Assembly (NCBI GenBank): GCA_945830395.1
Contig: CALZYE010000003.1
Span: 1 to 64,000, forward strand
Direction: 5' to 3'
Source: an uncultured Clostridia bacterium
Lineage (GTDB): Bacteria; Bacillota; Clostridia; Peptostreptococcales; Anaerovoracaceae
Length of the DNA: 64,000 nucleotides
Both the position numbers and the translations under genes were made by a program. Positions 1 to 9,147 of this stretch are shown piece after piece (the stretch's first letter is position 1; each line of letters starts with the position of its first letter). The notes under the pieces were generated by a model. The model was not told the origin of the DNA and made no database searches. It was given only the letters and a program-made list of their open reading frames with translations.

Positions 1-1
1 A

Positions 2-763
2 GGTGCCTTATGGACTTTTTTACTTTACATGTTCAACTTGATTTTACAATCGGCGGTAGAAAAATACTTCAAAAATGATTTAGAGGACAAGAAGCTTGGA
101 AGAACTTATTTCAACCTTGAAGAAGAGTATATATTGAACGGGAAATTAAGCGATGAAAAAAATAGAAAATCTACGAAGAGAAAGATCATTATAATAAGGA
201 GTATTATGAATTTAGTCTATCTGCAGACAGACGGAAAGAAACAGGCCGAGACTCTGGCGGCAGCGGAAATTTTGACTCCGGGACCTTGGGCCGCAGCTAC
301 GCAGAAGGCGATTCAGGCTGCCTGGTCGTTAGCAGAAGCGAGAAATGATTATATAATCCTTCTGAAAGGGGGGAAAGTGCCTTTTTGCAAAACCGATAAC
401 TCATGGGCAACAGATCTTAAATCTATTTTAAAAAGCGCAATGAAAAAGAAACCGGATGCCAAAACATCTCATTCTGCGGAGAAGAAGGCTTTAGAAAAAA
501 CAGATTTTCATACAGAATTGCCGTATGTACATGTTAATAATGACAGTGGAGAAAATTATGCGGATTATATTTCTGCTATGATATTTTTAATGAAGGATGA
601 TATAAAACTTAACAGAATGATGGATTTAATTGAGATAAATATGCAGACTATGTATTATGGAGGTTTTAGACTAAAAAATTATAGTACGGGACTACATGCA
701 AAATTCAAGGTAAATGGGGGAGAGCATTTTGTTAAAAAAGAATACACGCCGAAACGAGAATAG
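2..763 (+). CDS. DUF5702-like protein (Tad/TadE-locus associated), 5' truncated by window edge
   Basis: Frame is open to the window start (GALWTFLLYMFNLILQSAVEKYFKND...). Motif 'LAEARNDYIILLKGGKVPFCKT' resembles DUF5702 proteins found in Clostridia tad loci. Followed directly by a TadE-like gene. Confidence 0.6.
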   Translation, partial: GALWTFLLYMFNLILQSAVEKYFKNDLEDKKLGRTYFNLEEEYILNGKLSDEKNRKSTKRKIIIIRSIMNLVYLQTDGKKQAETLAAAEILTPGPWAAATQKAIQAAWSLAEARNDYIILLKGGKVPFCKTDNSWATDLKSILKSAMKKKPDAKTSHSAEKKALEKTDFHTELPYVHVNNDSGENYADYISAMIFLMKDDIKLNRMMDLIEINMQTMYYGGFRLKNYSTGLHAKFKVNGGEHFVKKEYTPKRE

Positions 764-1511
764 GGAGAAAGAGACATTGCGCGGGTGCAGATTTAATAAA
801 AGGGGAAGTTACATAGTGGAGGCGTCTGTGATATTGCCTGCTTTTATAATAACCGTATTTTTATTGATAAGTATAATTATAGCAATAAGAACTTATGAAA
901 ATATTAATTACGGTTGCGCCGAGGAGCTTCGTCTGGAAATGGCGAAAAATGCGATCAGAAAAAATATGCCGGCGCTTCCCGTTTCCGTATATACGAGAGT
1001 CAGAAGAGAAAATAGGAATTTATCGAATTTTAAAATAACTGAGTATAAATACCTGTATAAGGAAAATGGATTAAAGGATTTAATAAAAATATCCTTTAAA
1101 AGCACCATTGACAAAAAGAATCCTTTGGGGGAAATAAGCACACTGAAATATTCAGGAACCATGGTTGGCAGAGCCTTCTCAGGAACATATTATGACGGCA
1201 AAGATGGCGGAGGTAAGATTGTGTACGTGTTTCCGGATGAGGGAAAGAAATATCATAATAAATCCTGCAGATATCTTTCCGCTTATTGTCATCAAGTGTT
1301 TTTAAACGATGAAATAAAGAGGAAATACCATAGTTGTCCAAACTGCAAGTCACATACGGCAGCTATGGGAAATCCGGTATTTTGCTTTGAAAGAGCAGGT
1401 GAGGCGTATCATTTATCAAGATGTAAGTCTGTGAAGAAATATTATATAGGTATATCTAAAGATGCGGCATTAGAAAAAAACTACAGACCTTGTAGCAAAT
1501 GTGGGGGATAA
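714..1511 (+). CDS. TadE-like pseudopilin with C-terminal duplicated Cys motifs
   Basis: N-terminal 'RGSYIVEASVILPAFIITVFLLISIIIAI' is a TadE/type IV pilin-like signal-anchor. C-terminus has KYHNKSCRYL...SCPNCKS and AYHLSRCKSV...PCSKCGG. The real start may be TTG at ~729 after GGGGGAG. Confidence 0.65.
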   Translation: MGESILLKKNTRRNENREKETLRGCRFNKRGSYIVEASVILPAFIITVFLLISIIIAIRTYENINYGCAEELRLEMAKNAIRKNMPALPVSVYTRVRRENRNLSNFKITEYKYLYKENGLKDLIKISFKSTIDKKNPLGEISTLKYSGTMVGRAFSGTYYDGKDGGGKIVYVFPDEGKKYHNKSCRYLSAYCHQVFLNDEIKRKYHSCPNCKSHTAAMGNPVFCFERAGEAYHLSRCKSVKKYYIGISKDAALEKNYRPCSKCGG

Positions 1512-2046
1512 AATGAGTAATTTTATTGAAATCAAATATCCTAAAGATTCTTTTAAAGAGTATCAGAAAGAGATTCTATCCAAGAATAAATTAGAGTTGT
1601 TCTTTAAAATGGCTTTTATTAATTTGGAAAAATACACTTTCGCCATAGTGGATATTGGAAATTTTGTCTCCCTTTCAAATATAGAGAATATAAATTCTTT
1701 TTATCTGCTTAAGGTCATTGCCGATGTAGTAGTGGGGATGATTGAAACTGAAAATCGTTATCTCTTTATAGGTGAATATAAAATAGATTCAAGATACATA
1801 ATGTGTAACACAAAGGACAAGAACATTATGATGTTATATGTTCCGTATTTGTACAGTTCAAAGAGAGAAATAGTAGAGGATATAAAAAAACTTATAATAG
1901 AAAGTTTACCGAAAATATCTGCTCATGACAGAAAGTCAAAGGTACTGGAGAAAGCTTTAGACTTTATTGAAATAAGCGGAGGAGATTTGAAACTTGTCAG
2001 CTGCAAGTTTAATAGAATTTATTACGATGAGAAAATACGGAAATAG
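1501..2046 (+). CDS. Hypothetical protein, DUF6382-like (no FHA domain present)
   Basis: Intact ORF overlapping the upstream TadE gene. Pattern resembles the N-terminal domain found before FHA in Clostridia tad-associated proteins. Likely start ATG at 1513. Confidence 0.5.
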   Translation: MGDKMSNFIEIKYPKDSFKEYQKEILSKNKLELFFKMAFINLEKYTFAIVDIGNFVSLSNIENINSFYLLKVIADVVVGMIETENRYLFIGEYKIDSRYIMCNTKDKNIMMLYVPYLYSSKREIVEDIKKLIIESLPKISAHDRKSKVLEKALDFIEISGGDLKLVSCKFNRIYYDEKIRK

Positions 2047-2047
2047 A

Positions 2048-2072
2048 AAAAGGAACCGATATGGTTCCTTTT
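2048..2072. terminator. Bidirectional intrinsic terminator between convergent genes
   Basis: AAAAGGAACC-GATAT-GGTTCCTTTT: perfect 10-bp stem with A/T tracts on both sides, between convergent CDSs. Confidence 0.85.
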
Positions 2073-2098
2073 AATATGCATTCCGAAATGCAACAGGT

Positions 2099-4147
2099 TT
2101 AGCAGCCGCCAAACACATCGCAGAATCCGCCGTCTTCATCTTCAAGGACTCCAACGGGTTCTTCCAAGCCTTCCGTAGTATCTTCAGCAGGAGTTTCAGG
2201 AGCTTCTTCTCCAACTGCATCCTTAATTGACAGGCTTATTCTCTTTCTTTCCGTATCAATATCGAGAATCTTCGCGTTTACTTCCTGTCCGATGGTCAGC
2301 TCTTCACCGATATTAGCTACGCGTTTGTTTGCAACTTCTGAAATGTGAACAAGTCCGTCCAAACCGGGCTCAAGTTCGATGAATGCACCGTACTCTTTCA
2401 GCTGAACAACTTTTCCGGATACAATCTGACCGACATGATAGTTGTCTTCAATTACTGACCAAGGTTCAGGTGTGGTCTGCTTCAGACCAAGAGAAATCTT
2501 ACCCTTTTCCTTGTTCATGGACAGAATCCTCACATTTACAGTCTGACCGATCTCCAAAACTTCGCCGGGATGTTTTAATTTACCCCATGAAATTTCAGAA
2601 ATGTGCAGAAGCCCGTCTATACCGCCCAGGTCGATAAATGCACCGTAATCTGTAAATCTCATTACGGTTCCTTCTACAATATCGTTGATATTCAGTGTTT
2701 CCCAAATTTCATCGATTTGTTTCTGTCTTTCCTCAGTTAGAATTGCTTTGTGTGAGAATACTGCTCTGTTTCTTCTCTGATCAACTCGAGTAACCTTAAC
2801 GGAAAGTACCTGTCCGATAAATTCATCTGCATTCTCAACGAATTTGTTGGACAGCTGAGATAGTGGGATGAATCCGGAAACTTCCTTGTAGGCAGCAATA
2901 ACGCCGCCCTTAACAGGTCTGACAACTTTCACATCAATAGTTGTCTTATTCTCCAGAGCTTCATTGATTTCGTTCCAATGCTCGTTAACTTCCAGTCTCT
3001 TCTTTGACAGCAGGATACCGCCATCGTTGTCATCAGTTTTGATAACTTTAGCTGTGACTTCGTCGCCGACTTTGAATAAATCAGATAGAGTTTGGCCTTC
3101 TTCTAATGATACTTCATTTGTAGTGAGAATGCCGTCTTTTTTGCAGCCCATGTTTATGATGACATCGTTTTCATTTACTTGATCAACTTTACCTGTGATA
3201 ATTGCACCTGTTCTCGGTAGAGCCAATGAAGCATCGATTTCATCCATGATGTCCGCCATTGAAATGTTTTCGTTAGTGATGTTTTCACTCATTGTAGAAA
3301 TAACCTCCTTAATTACGCGTTCAGGCGTCGATGCACCTGCCGCTATTCCTATTGTATTACATTTTTCAAATTCTTTCAACGGTAAATCGTTAATATCTTC
3401 AATAAATAGGCAATTATTTTGCTTTTTTTTGCAAATTTCATACAATTTTTGTGAATTGGATGAATTTCTGCCTCCTATAACTATCATGGCATCAACTTTT
3501 TCTGCCAGGTTAGAAGCTGCTTTTTGTCTTTGATAAGTTGCATTGCATATGGTATTTTGTACTTCTAAATCCACACCTTTTTTTGTGAGTAAGGTTATTA
3601 CTTCCTGAAGAGTTTCTTCTTTCAGGGTGGTCTGACTGACTAAAAAGGCGCAGGTTTCAGAAAATGATTCGGCTTCTTTGGCAGAGCTGAATATGTAAGC
3701 TGAATTCTCACACCATCCGTTGATTCCTATCACCTCAGGATGCTCTCTGTCGCCAACGATGATTATATTTTTTCCATGGAGATATGCGTCGCTGACGAGT
3801 TCATGAATTTTGGAGACAAAAGGGCAGGTGGCATCGATAACTTTTACACCCACGTTTTCTGCAAGTTTATAAAATTCCTTGGGTTCGCCATGTGAACGCA
3901 CAATTATGGTATCCTTTTCAGTGGCGTCAGAAGGGGAATTTATAATATTCACACCTTTACGAGACAATTCGTCGGTTACGGAAGTATTGTGTATCAGCTG
4001 ACCGCAGGTAAAAATCCTTCCGGTATTATTGTCTTTATTTTCCACATTTTCTAATGTTATTTGAATTGCTTTTTTTACGCCGAAACAAAAACCGCTGTGC
4101 TTTGCTCTGATAATTTTCATGTTTGCGACATATGGGGATAATCCCAT
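2099..4147 (-). CDS. ispH: 4-hydroxy-3-methylbut-2-enyl diphosphate reductase fused to S1 RNA-binding domains (IspH-S1)
   Basis: N-terminus MKIIRAKHSGFCFGVKKAI and later IspH Cys motifs (ATCPFV, CNAT). C-terminal half has four S1/OB repeats (e.g. GTVMRFTDYGAFIDLGGIDGLLHISE). Confidence 0.95.
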   Translation of the reverse strand: MGLSPYVANMKIIRAKHSGFCFGVKKAIQITLENVENKDNNTGRIFTCGQLIHNTSVTDELSRKGVNIINSPSDATEKDTIIVRSHGEPKEFYKLAENVGVKVIDATCPFVSKIHELVSDAYLHGKNIIIVGDREHPEVIGINGWCENSAYIFSSAKEAESFSETCAFLVSQTTLKEETLQEVITLLTKKGVDLEVQNTICNATYQRQKAASNLAEKVDAMIVIGGRNSSNSQKLYEICKKKQNNCLFIEDINDLPLKEFEKCNTIGIAAGASTPERVIKEVISTMSENITNENISMADIMDEIDASLALPRTGAIITGKVDQVNENDVIINMGCKKDGILTTNEVSLEEGQTLSDLFKVGDEVTAKVIKTDDNDGGILLSKKRLEVNEHWNEINEALENKTTIDVKVVRPVKGGVIAAYKEVSGFIPLSQLSNKFVENADEFIGQVLSVKVTRVDQRRNRAVFSHKAILTEERQKQIDEIWETLNINDIVEGTVMRFTDYGAFIDLGGIDGLLHISEISWGKLKHPGEVLEIGQTVNVRILSMNKEKGKISLGLKQTTPEPWSVIEDNYHVGQIVSGKVVQLKEYGAFIELEPGLDGLVHISEVANKRVANIGEELTIGQEVNAKILDIDTERKRISLSIKDAVGEEAPETPAEDTTEGLEEPVGVLEDEDGGFCDVFGGC

Positions 4148-4195
4148 ATTCCTCCTTACAATCTTGCAGTTTTATAATCGCATGATAATTTGCGA

Positions 4196-5095
4196 CTAAA
4201 GATTTTTAACAATATCTATAGCTTTTAAAAAGTCATCAGGAAGAGGTGCTTCAAATTCCATAAATTTATCCTTTGTGGGATGGATAAAGGAAAGTTTGTA
4301 TGCGTGTAACGCCTGCCTGTCTATTATTTTTTTACATGCACCTCCATAAAGTTCATCTCCGCAGAGCGGGTGTCCCAAATAGGTAAGGTGAACTCTAATC
4401 TGATGAGTTCTTCCCGTTTCCAGTCGAACCTTCAGAAGTGAAAAACCTGAACTGAATCGTTCCAATACCTCTACATGAGTAACGGAGGGCTTGCCGCCTT
4501 CTTTCATGACGGCCCTGACAGGACTTTCGGGATCAGGTCTTCCGATTGGCAGGTTTATGGTAAATTTATTTTCAGATACTATGCCCTTCACTAAGCTCAG
4601 GTATGTTTTGCCGACATTATCTCTATGCATCTGATGAATTATTTTATCCTGAGCATTGGAATTTTTCCCTACGATTAGCAAGCCGGATGTATCCATGTCC
4701 AGTCTGTTTACAAATCTTATTTTAAAGTTTTTGTTATTCTCGCGCATGTACTTCATAAGACCGTTTGCAATTGTTCCATCTTGGTGAAGCCTTGTAGGGT
4801 GTACGGTCACCTTGGCCTGTTTGTTGATTATCAGAAGATCTTCATCTTCATATATAACGCTGATGGGGATATCCGCTTCGGGAAAATGGCTTTTTTCTTC
4901 CGGTAATACTGCTTTTATGATGTCGCCGGACTTCGGTTTCATGTATCCCTTCAGTATTTCACCGTTTAGGTACACCTGTTTATTTGCACTGAGCTTTGTC
5001 AAAAGTCTTGCTGAAAAGCCAAAACGCTTTTTCAACAGTTTGCGAAGTCCCATGCCTTCGTCTTCTTTTTCTACTGTGAATTCAAATTCTCTCAT
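4196..5095 (-). CDS. RluA-family 23S rRNA pseudouridine synthase (RluD-like, with S4 domain)
   Basis: RFVNRLDMDTSGLLIVGKN and GRTHQIRVHLTYLGHPLCGDELYGG motifs. Confidence 0.92.
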   Translation of the reverse strand: MREFEFTVEKEDEGMGLRKLLKKRFGFSARLLTKLSANKQVYLNGEILKGYMKPKSGDIIKAVLPEEKSHFPEADIPISVIYEDEDLLIINKQAKVTVHPTRLHQDGTIANGLMKYMRENNKNFKIRFVNRLDMDTSGLLIVGKNSNAQDKIIHQMHRDNVGKTYLSLVKGIVSENKFTINLPIGRPDPESPVRAVMKEGGKPSVTHVEVLERFSSGFSLLKVRLETGRTHQIRVHLTYLGHPLCGDELYGGACKKIIDRQALHAYKLSFIHPTKDKFMEFEAPLPDDFLKAIDIVKNL

Positions 5096-5101
5096 ATGTA
5101 C

Positions 5102-5902
5102 CTACAATAATTTGGAATTAACCTTTGACCAGAAATCAAAATCCTTTGAACGAATAAGGTTTATTTTCTTGTCAGAGGTTGAAATTGTTATTTCCTGAAC
5201 ATCGGTGTATTCGTTCTTGTACCCGTCTCTTATTATACATAGGCTCGTATCTCGTTCCATTGCAGGAACAAGTTTGAGAGGGGCGTAGGATGGTAAAATA
5301 ATACTGGAGGAAAGGGTTCTATATGCAGTATTATTCATAGGAGCGATGGGTGTAATCTGTATGAGATCAAGGCGCGGATCAATTATGCTTCCTCCTAAAG
5401 AATAGTTGAAAGCGGTACTTCCGGTAGGTGTAGCAAGTACCATACCGTCACAGTTGCAGCACTCAATTATTTTTTCATCTACATAGATGTCGAGATGAAT
5501 ACTTCTGAAATTATTACTTCTGATGGTCGTTTCATTCAGACAGCAGTGTACAAATTCTCCATGGGAAGTTTTAACGCTGGCTTTGATTAAGGAAAGCTGT
5601 TGTATCGTATAGTTTCCTGAGATACAGCAGTCTATGAACTCATCTATTTTGTCCGGAGAGACATCCTGAAAAAAACCGAGATGTCCCGTATTTATACCTA
5701 TAATGGGAATTGACGGATATTTGCACTTGTGAATTGCATCGAAAAATGTTCCGTCTCCACCTATACAGACCAATAGGTCCGCGTTTGGACATAGCCCTTC
5801 TGTAACTTTAAAACCCAGTTTTTCTAATTTTTCAGTTACTATTGCTTCTATTTCAGGAGAAGTTCCTTTGTTGTTAGAGTAAACGCTTATAACTTTTTCC
5901 AT
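5102..5902 (-). CDS. nadK: NAD(+) kinase
   Basis: GGDGTFFDAIH, NTGHLGFFQD, DGMVLATPTGSTAFNYSLGGSI motifs. Confidence 0.95.
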   Translation of the reverse strand: MEKVISVYSNNKGTSPEIEAIVTEKLEKLGFKVTEGLCPNADLLVCIGGDGTFFDAIHKCKYPSIPIIGINTGHLGFFQDVSPDKIDEFIDCCISGNYTIQQLSLIKASVKTSHGEFVHCCLNETTIRSNNFRSIHLDIYVDEKIIECCNCDGMVLATPTGSTAFNYSLGGSIIDPRLDLIQITPIAPMNNTAYRTLSSSIILPSYAPLKLVPAMERDTSLCIIRDGYKNEYTDVQEITISTSDKKINLIRSKDFDFWSKVNSKLL

Positions 5903-5905
5903 AGG

Positions 5906-7705
5906 TTAAAACAATCCTTTCAGTTCCTCAACCAGTTTTTTAAAGGTTTTCATTGCATTTGCCACAGGCTTCTTGCTTTCCATATCTACTCCGGCAATTT
6001 TAAGAAGCTCCACCGGATAATCATTTGTTCCGCATTTCAGAAACTCTATGTATGCATCTTTGGCTTTTTCCCCATCTTCCAGTATGAGTTTGGAAATTGC
6101 CGTAGCTGCCGAATATCCGGTTGCATACTGATATACATAGAAGCTTCTGTAGAAGTGAGGTATTCTCGACCATTCGTACTTAATGAAATCATCGTGTGTA
6201 AGTGCATGCCCGAAATACATGGTATTAAGATCATCATAAGTTTTGTTCAGCCATTCAGCCGTCAAACTTCCTCCCTCCTCAACATATTTGTGTGTCATGT
6301 GCTCAAATTCTGCAAACATAGTCTGCCGGAAAAGGGTTGTTCTGAATGCTTCGATGTACATATTGAGAATATACTTACGCATTTCTTTATCTTTACTGCC
6401 TGAGAGAAGGTGCTTCATCAAAAGCGATTCATTTACAGTTGATGCCACTTCTGCGGTGAAAATAGAGTGATCTCCGTAGACAAAGGGCTGATTCTTCCTT
6501 GTGTAGTAGGAATTCATGGAATGACCCATTTCGTGAACAAGGGTGAAAACATCTTCCAGTCTGTTGTCATAGTTCATTAAAACATAAGGATCGCTGTCAT
6601 AGGAGCCGAAGCTGTAAGCGCCGCTTGTTTTTCCCTCATTTTCGTAAATATCCACCCAGCCTTCATTTATCCCTTTTTGAAATTGTTCAAGATACTCTTT
6701 TCCAAGCGGAGCAAGACCTTCCAAGGACATTGAAACCGCTTCTTCAAAGGATATATGTTTTTCAGGAAGTTCAACGAGAGGAACATAGACATCATACATT
6801 TTAAGCTCTGCAACTCCCAGCACTTTCTTTCTCAATTCAATGTATTCATGCATAGCTGGAAGGGCTTCATGAACGGCAGAAATCAAGTTGTCATAAACAT
6901 CTTCAGATATGTTTCCGCTTGACAATGAAGCACTTCTTGAAGATGTATAATTTCTTATCCTACTTGTTATAACATCGGTTTTGACATTGTAGTTGTAACT
7001 TGCCGCCAATGTATTTATTAAGTCTTTGTATGCGCTATAGCAGCACTCGTAAGCTGCTTTACGGACTTTTCTGTCATGGCTTCTCATGAAGTTTATGTAG
7101 TTTCCGTGGGTCAGGGTAACTTCATCACCGTTTTCGTCGGTAATTTGTCCAAACTTCATATCAGCATCGTTGAGCATGGTAAAAATCGTATTCGTTGCAC
7201 CAAAAACTTCTCCGACTTGTGCCATCAAAGCTTCTTCCGGTGCAGAAAGAACATGCTCCTTACGGCGCAGTAAATTTTGGAACATATGCTTGTAAACCTT
7301 TAGCCTGTCTTCTCTTTCGGAAAATGTAAGGAGAGTATCCCCCGGCAGAGAAATAAGCTCAGGTGTTATGAAGCTAAGTGCTGCAGAAATCTTTGCTATG
7401 GACTGTTTTGACTTGTCGTGCATTGCCTGCTGTTTTGCAACTTTATTGTCCTCATCAAGCTTCATTCTCGCATAGACGAAAGCACGCTCAAGCTTAAGCT
7501 CTATTTTGTCACAGGTTTCAAGTGCATCAGCCAAAACGGCGGGACCATCTCCAAGGTGACCTTTAAATTTAGAGAAGTCTTCTGCCATTGCTTCTGCATC
7601 AGATAAATCCTTTTCCCAATCAGTATCATTTGAATACATTTTTTCTAATCGCCATTTGAATTCCGGCGCTATTTCCTCACGGGTTTTTAATTTTTTGTTT
7701 CCCAT
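5906..7705 (-). CDS. pepF: Oligoendopeptidase F (M3 family)
   Basis: HEMGHSMNSYYT zinc-binding HExxH motif and M3B family context; ~600 aa. Confidence 0.95.
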   Translation of the reverse strand: MGNKKLKTREEIAPEFKWRLEKMYSNDTDWEKDLSDAEAMAEDFSKFKGHLGDGPAVLADALETCDKIELKLERAFVYARMKLDEDNKVAKQQAMHDKSKQSIAKISAALSFITPELISLPGDTLLTFSEREDRLKVYKHMFQNLLRRKEHVLSAPEEALMAQVGEVFGATNTIFTMLNDADMKFGQITDENGDEVTLTHGNYINFMRSHDRKVRKAAYECCYSAYKDLINTLAASYNYNVKTDVITSRIRNYTSSRSASLSSGNISEDVYDNLISAVHEALPAMHEYIELRKKVLGVAELKMYDVYVPLVELPEKHISFEEAVSMSLEGLAPLGKEYLEQFQKGINEGWVDIYENEGKTSGAYSFGSYDSDPYVLMNYDNRLEDVFTLVHEMGHSMNSYYTRKNQPFVYGDHSIFTAEVASTVNESLLMKHLLSGSKDKEMRKYILNMYIEAFRTTLFRQTMFAEFEHMTHKYVEEGGSLTAEWLNKTYDDLNTMYFGHALTHDDFIKYEWSRIPHFYRSFYVYQYATGYSAATAISKLILEDGEKAKDAYIEFLKCGTNDYPVELLKIAGVDMESKKPVANAMKTFKKLVEELKGLF

Positions 7706-7762
7706 TTTTGCCTCCTGTTGTATAATAAATAGAGTATATCATAAATGTGAAAGGAAATACAG

Positions 7763-8578
7763 ATGGACAATAGACCTATCGGTTTTTTTGATTCGGGTAT
7801 TGGAGGGCTGACCAGTATTCCATACATAATGAGAAGGCTTCCTGATGAGCGTATTATTTTTTTTGGTGATACCGCAAGAACCCCTTACGGCTCTAAATCA
7901 CCTGACACCATAAGACAGTTTACTATGCAAATAGGCGAGTTTATGGTGAAAAATAATGTGAAAATGATGGTAATTGCATGCAACACTATAAGCGCAACCT
8001 GTATCGGTGAGTTGAGGGAAAAATATCCGGGCATTCCAATTATAAGCGCCATTTCTCCAACGGCAAGGGTTGTGGCGGAAAACTGCAATCCGGGAAATAA
8101 TATAGGTATTCTCGCTACAAAGGTGACTATTAAAAGCGGCGCCTATGTCGACAAAATACAGGATAAAAACAAAAACTTGAAAAATCTGTTTTCAGCGGCA
8201 TGTCCTGCCTTTGTTCCTCTTATTGAGGAAGGAATAATCGATAATGAGATAATGGACCTGACTATAAAATATTACCTTGATGATTTTATGAAAGATTATG
8301 AAATCGACACTCTGGTTTTAGGGTGTACCCATTATCCTCTTATCAGTGCGAATCTAAAGCGAATATATCCCGGCGTAAACATAATAAATTCCTCAAAGGA
8401 AGCTGCCGTTGCGGTAAATATTGAACTCGAAAAAAACAATCTGCTGGCTGACAGCCGTTCAGGAGATAATGTATTTTATGCCAGCGACCTTTCCGAAAAC
8501 TTTATGAATATGATTCAGCTCATACTGGGAAAGGAACAGGAGGAACTGAATATCAGGTTTAAGAACTTGGATTTATAA
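7763..8578 (+). CDS. murI: Glutamate racemase
   Basis: PIGFFDSGIGGLTSIPYIMRRLP, ACNTISA, LGCTHYPL motifs. Confidence 0.96.
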   Translation: MDNRPIGFFDSGIGGLTSIPYIMRRLPDERIIFFGDTARTPYGSKSPDTIRQFTMQIGEFMVKNNVKMMVIACNTISATCIGELREKYPGIPIISAISPTARVVAENCNPGNNIGILATKVTIKSGAYVDKIQDKNKNLKNLFSAACPAFVPLIEEGIIDNEIMDLTIKYYLDDFMKDYEIDTLVLGCTHYPLISANLKRIYPGVNIINSSKEAAVAVNIELEKNNLLADSRSGDNVFYASDLSENFMNMIQLILGKEQEELNIRFKNLDL

Positions 8579-8589
8579 GAGGAAGCGCT

Positions 8590-9144
8590 ATGAGAAAAGA
8601 AGAATTTTACGATATAATTGATATAAGCCATCCCGGAGATTTTCAATACTTTGACAATATGGCTGCACTTTTTGAATCATCGGAAGATATAGAAGTCGAT
8701 GACATATACGAACTGATTAAAGAAATTGATATGGAACTCTTTGGAGAGCTTATCGAAAATTATTTTGACGATATGGAGAGCTGGATGCCTGACGGGGAGA
8801 CGGACTTTGTTTTACTTATGGACAATATAGAGAGAGTCTTTTTAGGTTTGGCTCAAAATTTGTCTGTGAGAAATGAGGAGGAAAGTGAAGATTTACATTT
8901 GAGGTTCGCTGAGGAAATTTATAGATTCAGAGAGTGGTATGCGCTCAGCGAAAATGTGGAATGTATATCGGAAAGCACCATGAAAAGCAGTTTTGTGCCT
9001 GTACGAGATGCGCTGTCGTTCTACAAGGAAACTAAGATGGGCGATGCAGAGTACCGTTATGATTTTAAAAATGCAATGGAATATACCATTGGAGAGTACA
9101 TAATGAATTTTGCGGATTTGATAGAGCTTGGGCAGAGAGGATAA
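8590..9144 (+). CDS. Conserved hypothetical acidic protein
   Basis: Intact 184-aa ORF with RBS-like GAGGAAG upstream. No recognised motif. Confidence 0.75.
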   Translation: MRKEEFYDIIDISHPGDFQYFDNMAALFESSEDIEVDDIYELIKEIDMELFGELIENYFDDMESWMPDGETDFVLLMDNIERVFLGLAQNLSVRNEEESEDLHLRFAEEIYRFREWYALSENVECISESTMKSSFVPVRDALSFYKETKMGDAEYRYDFKNAMEYTIGEYIMNFADLIELGQRG

Positions 9145-9147
9145 AAT

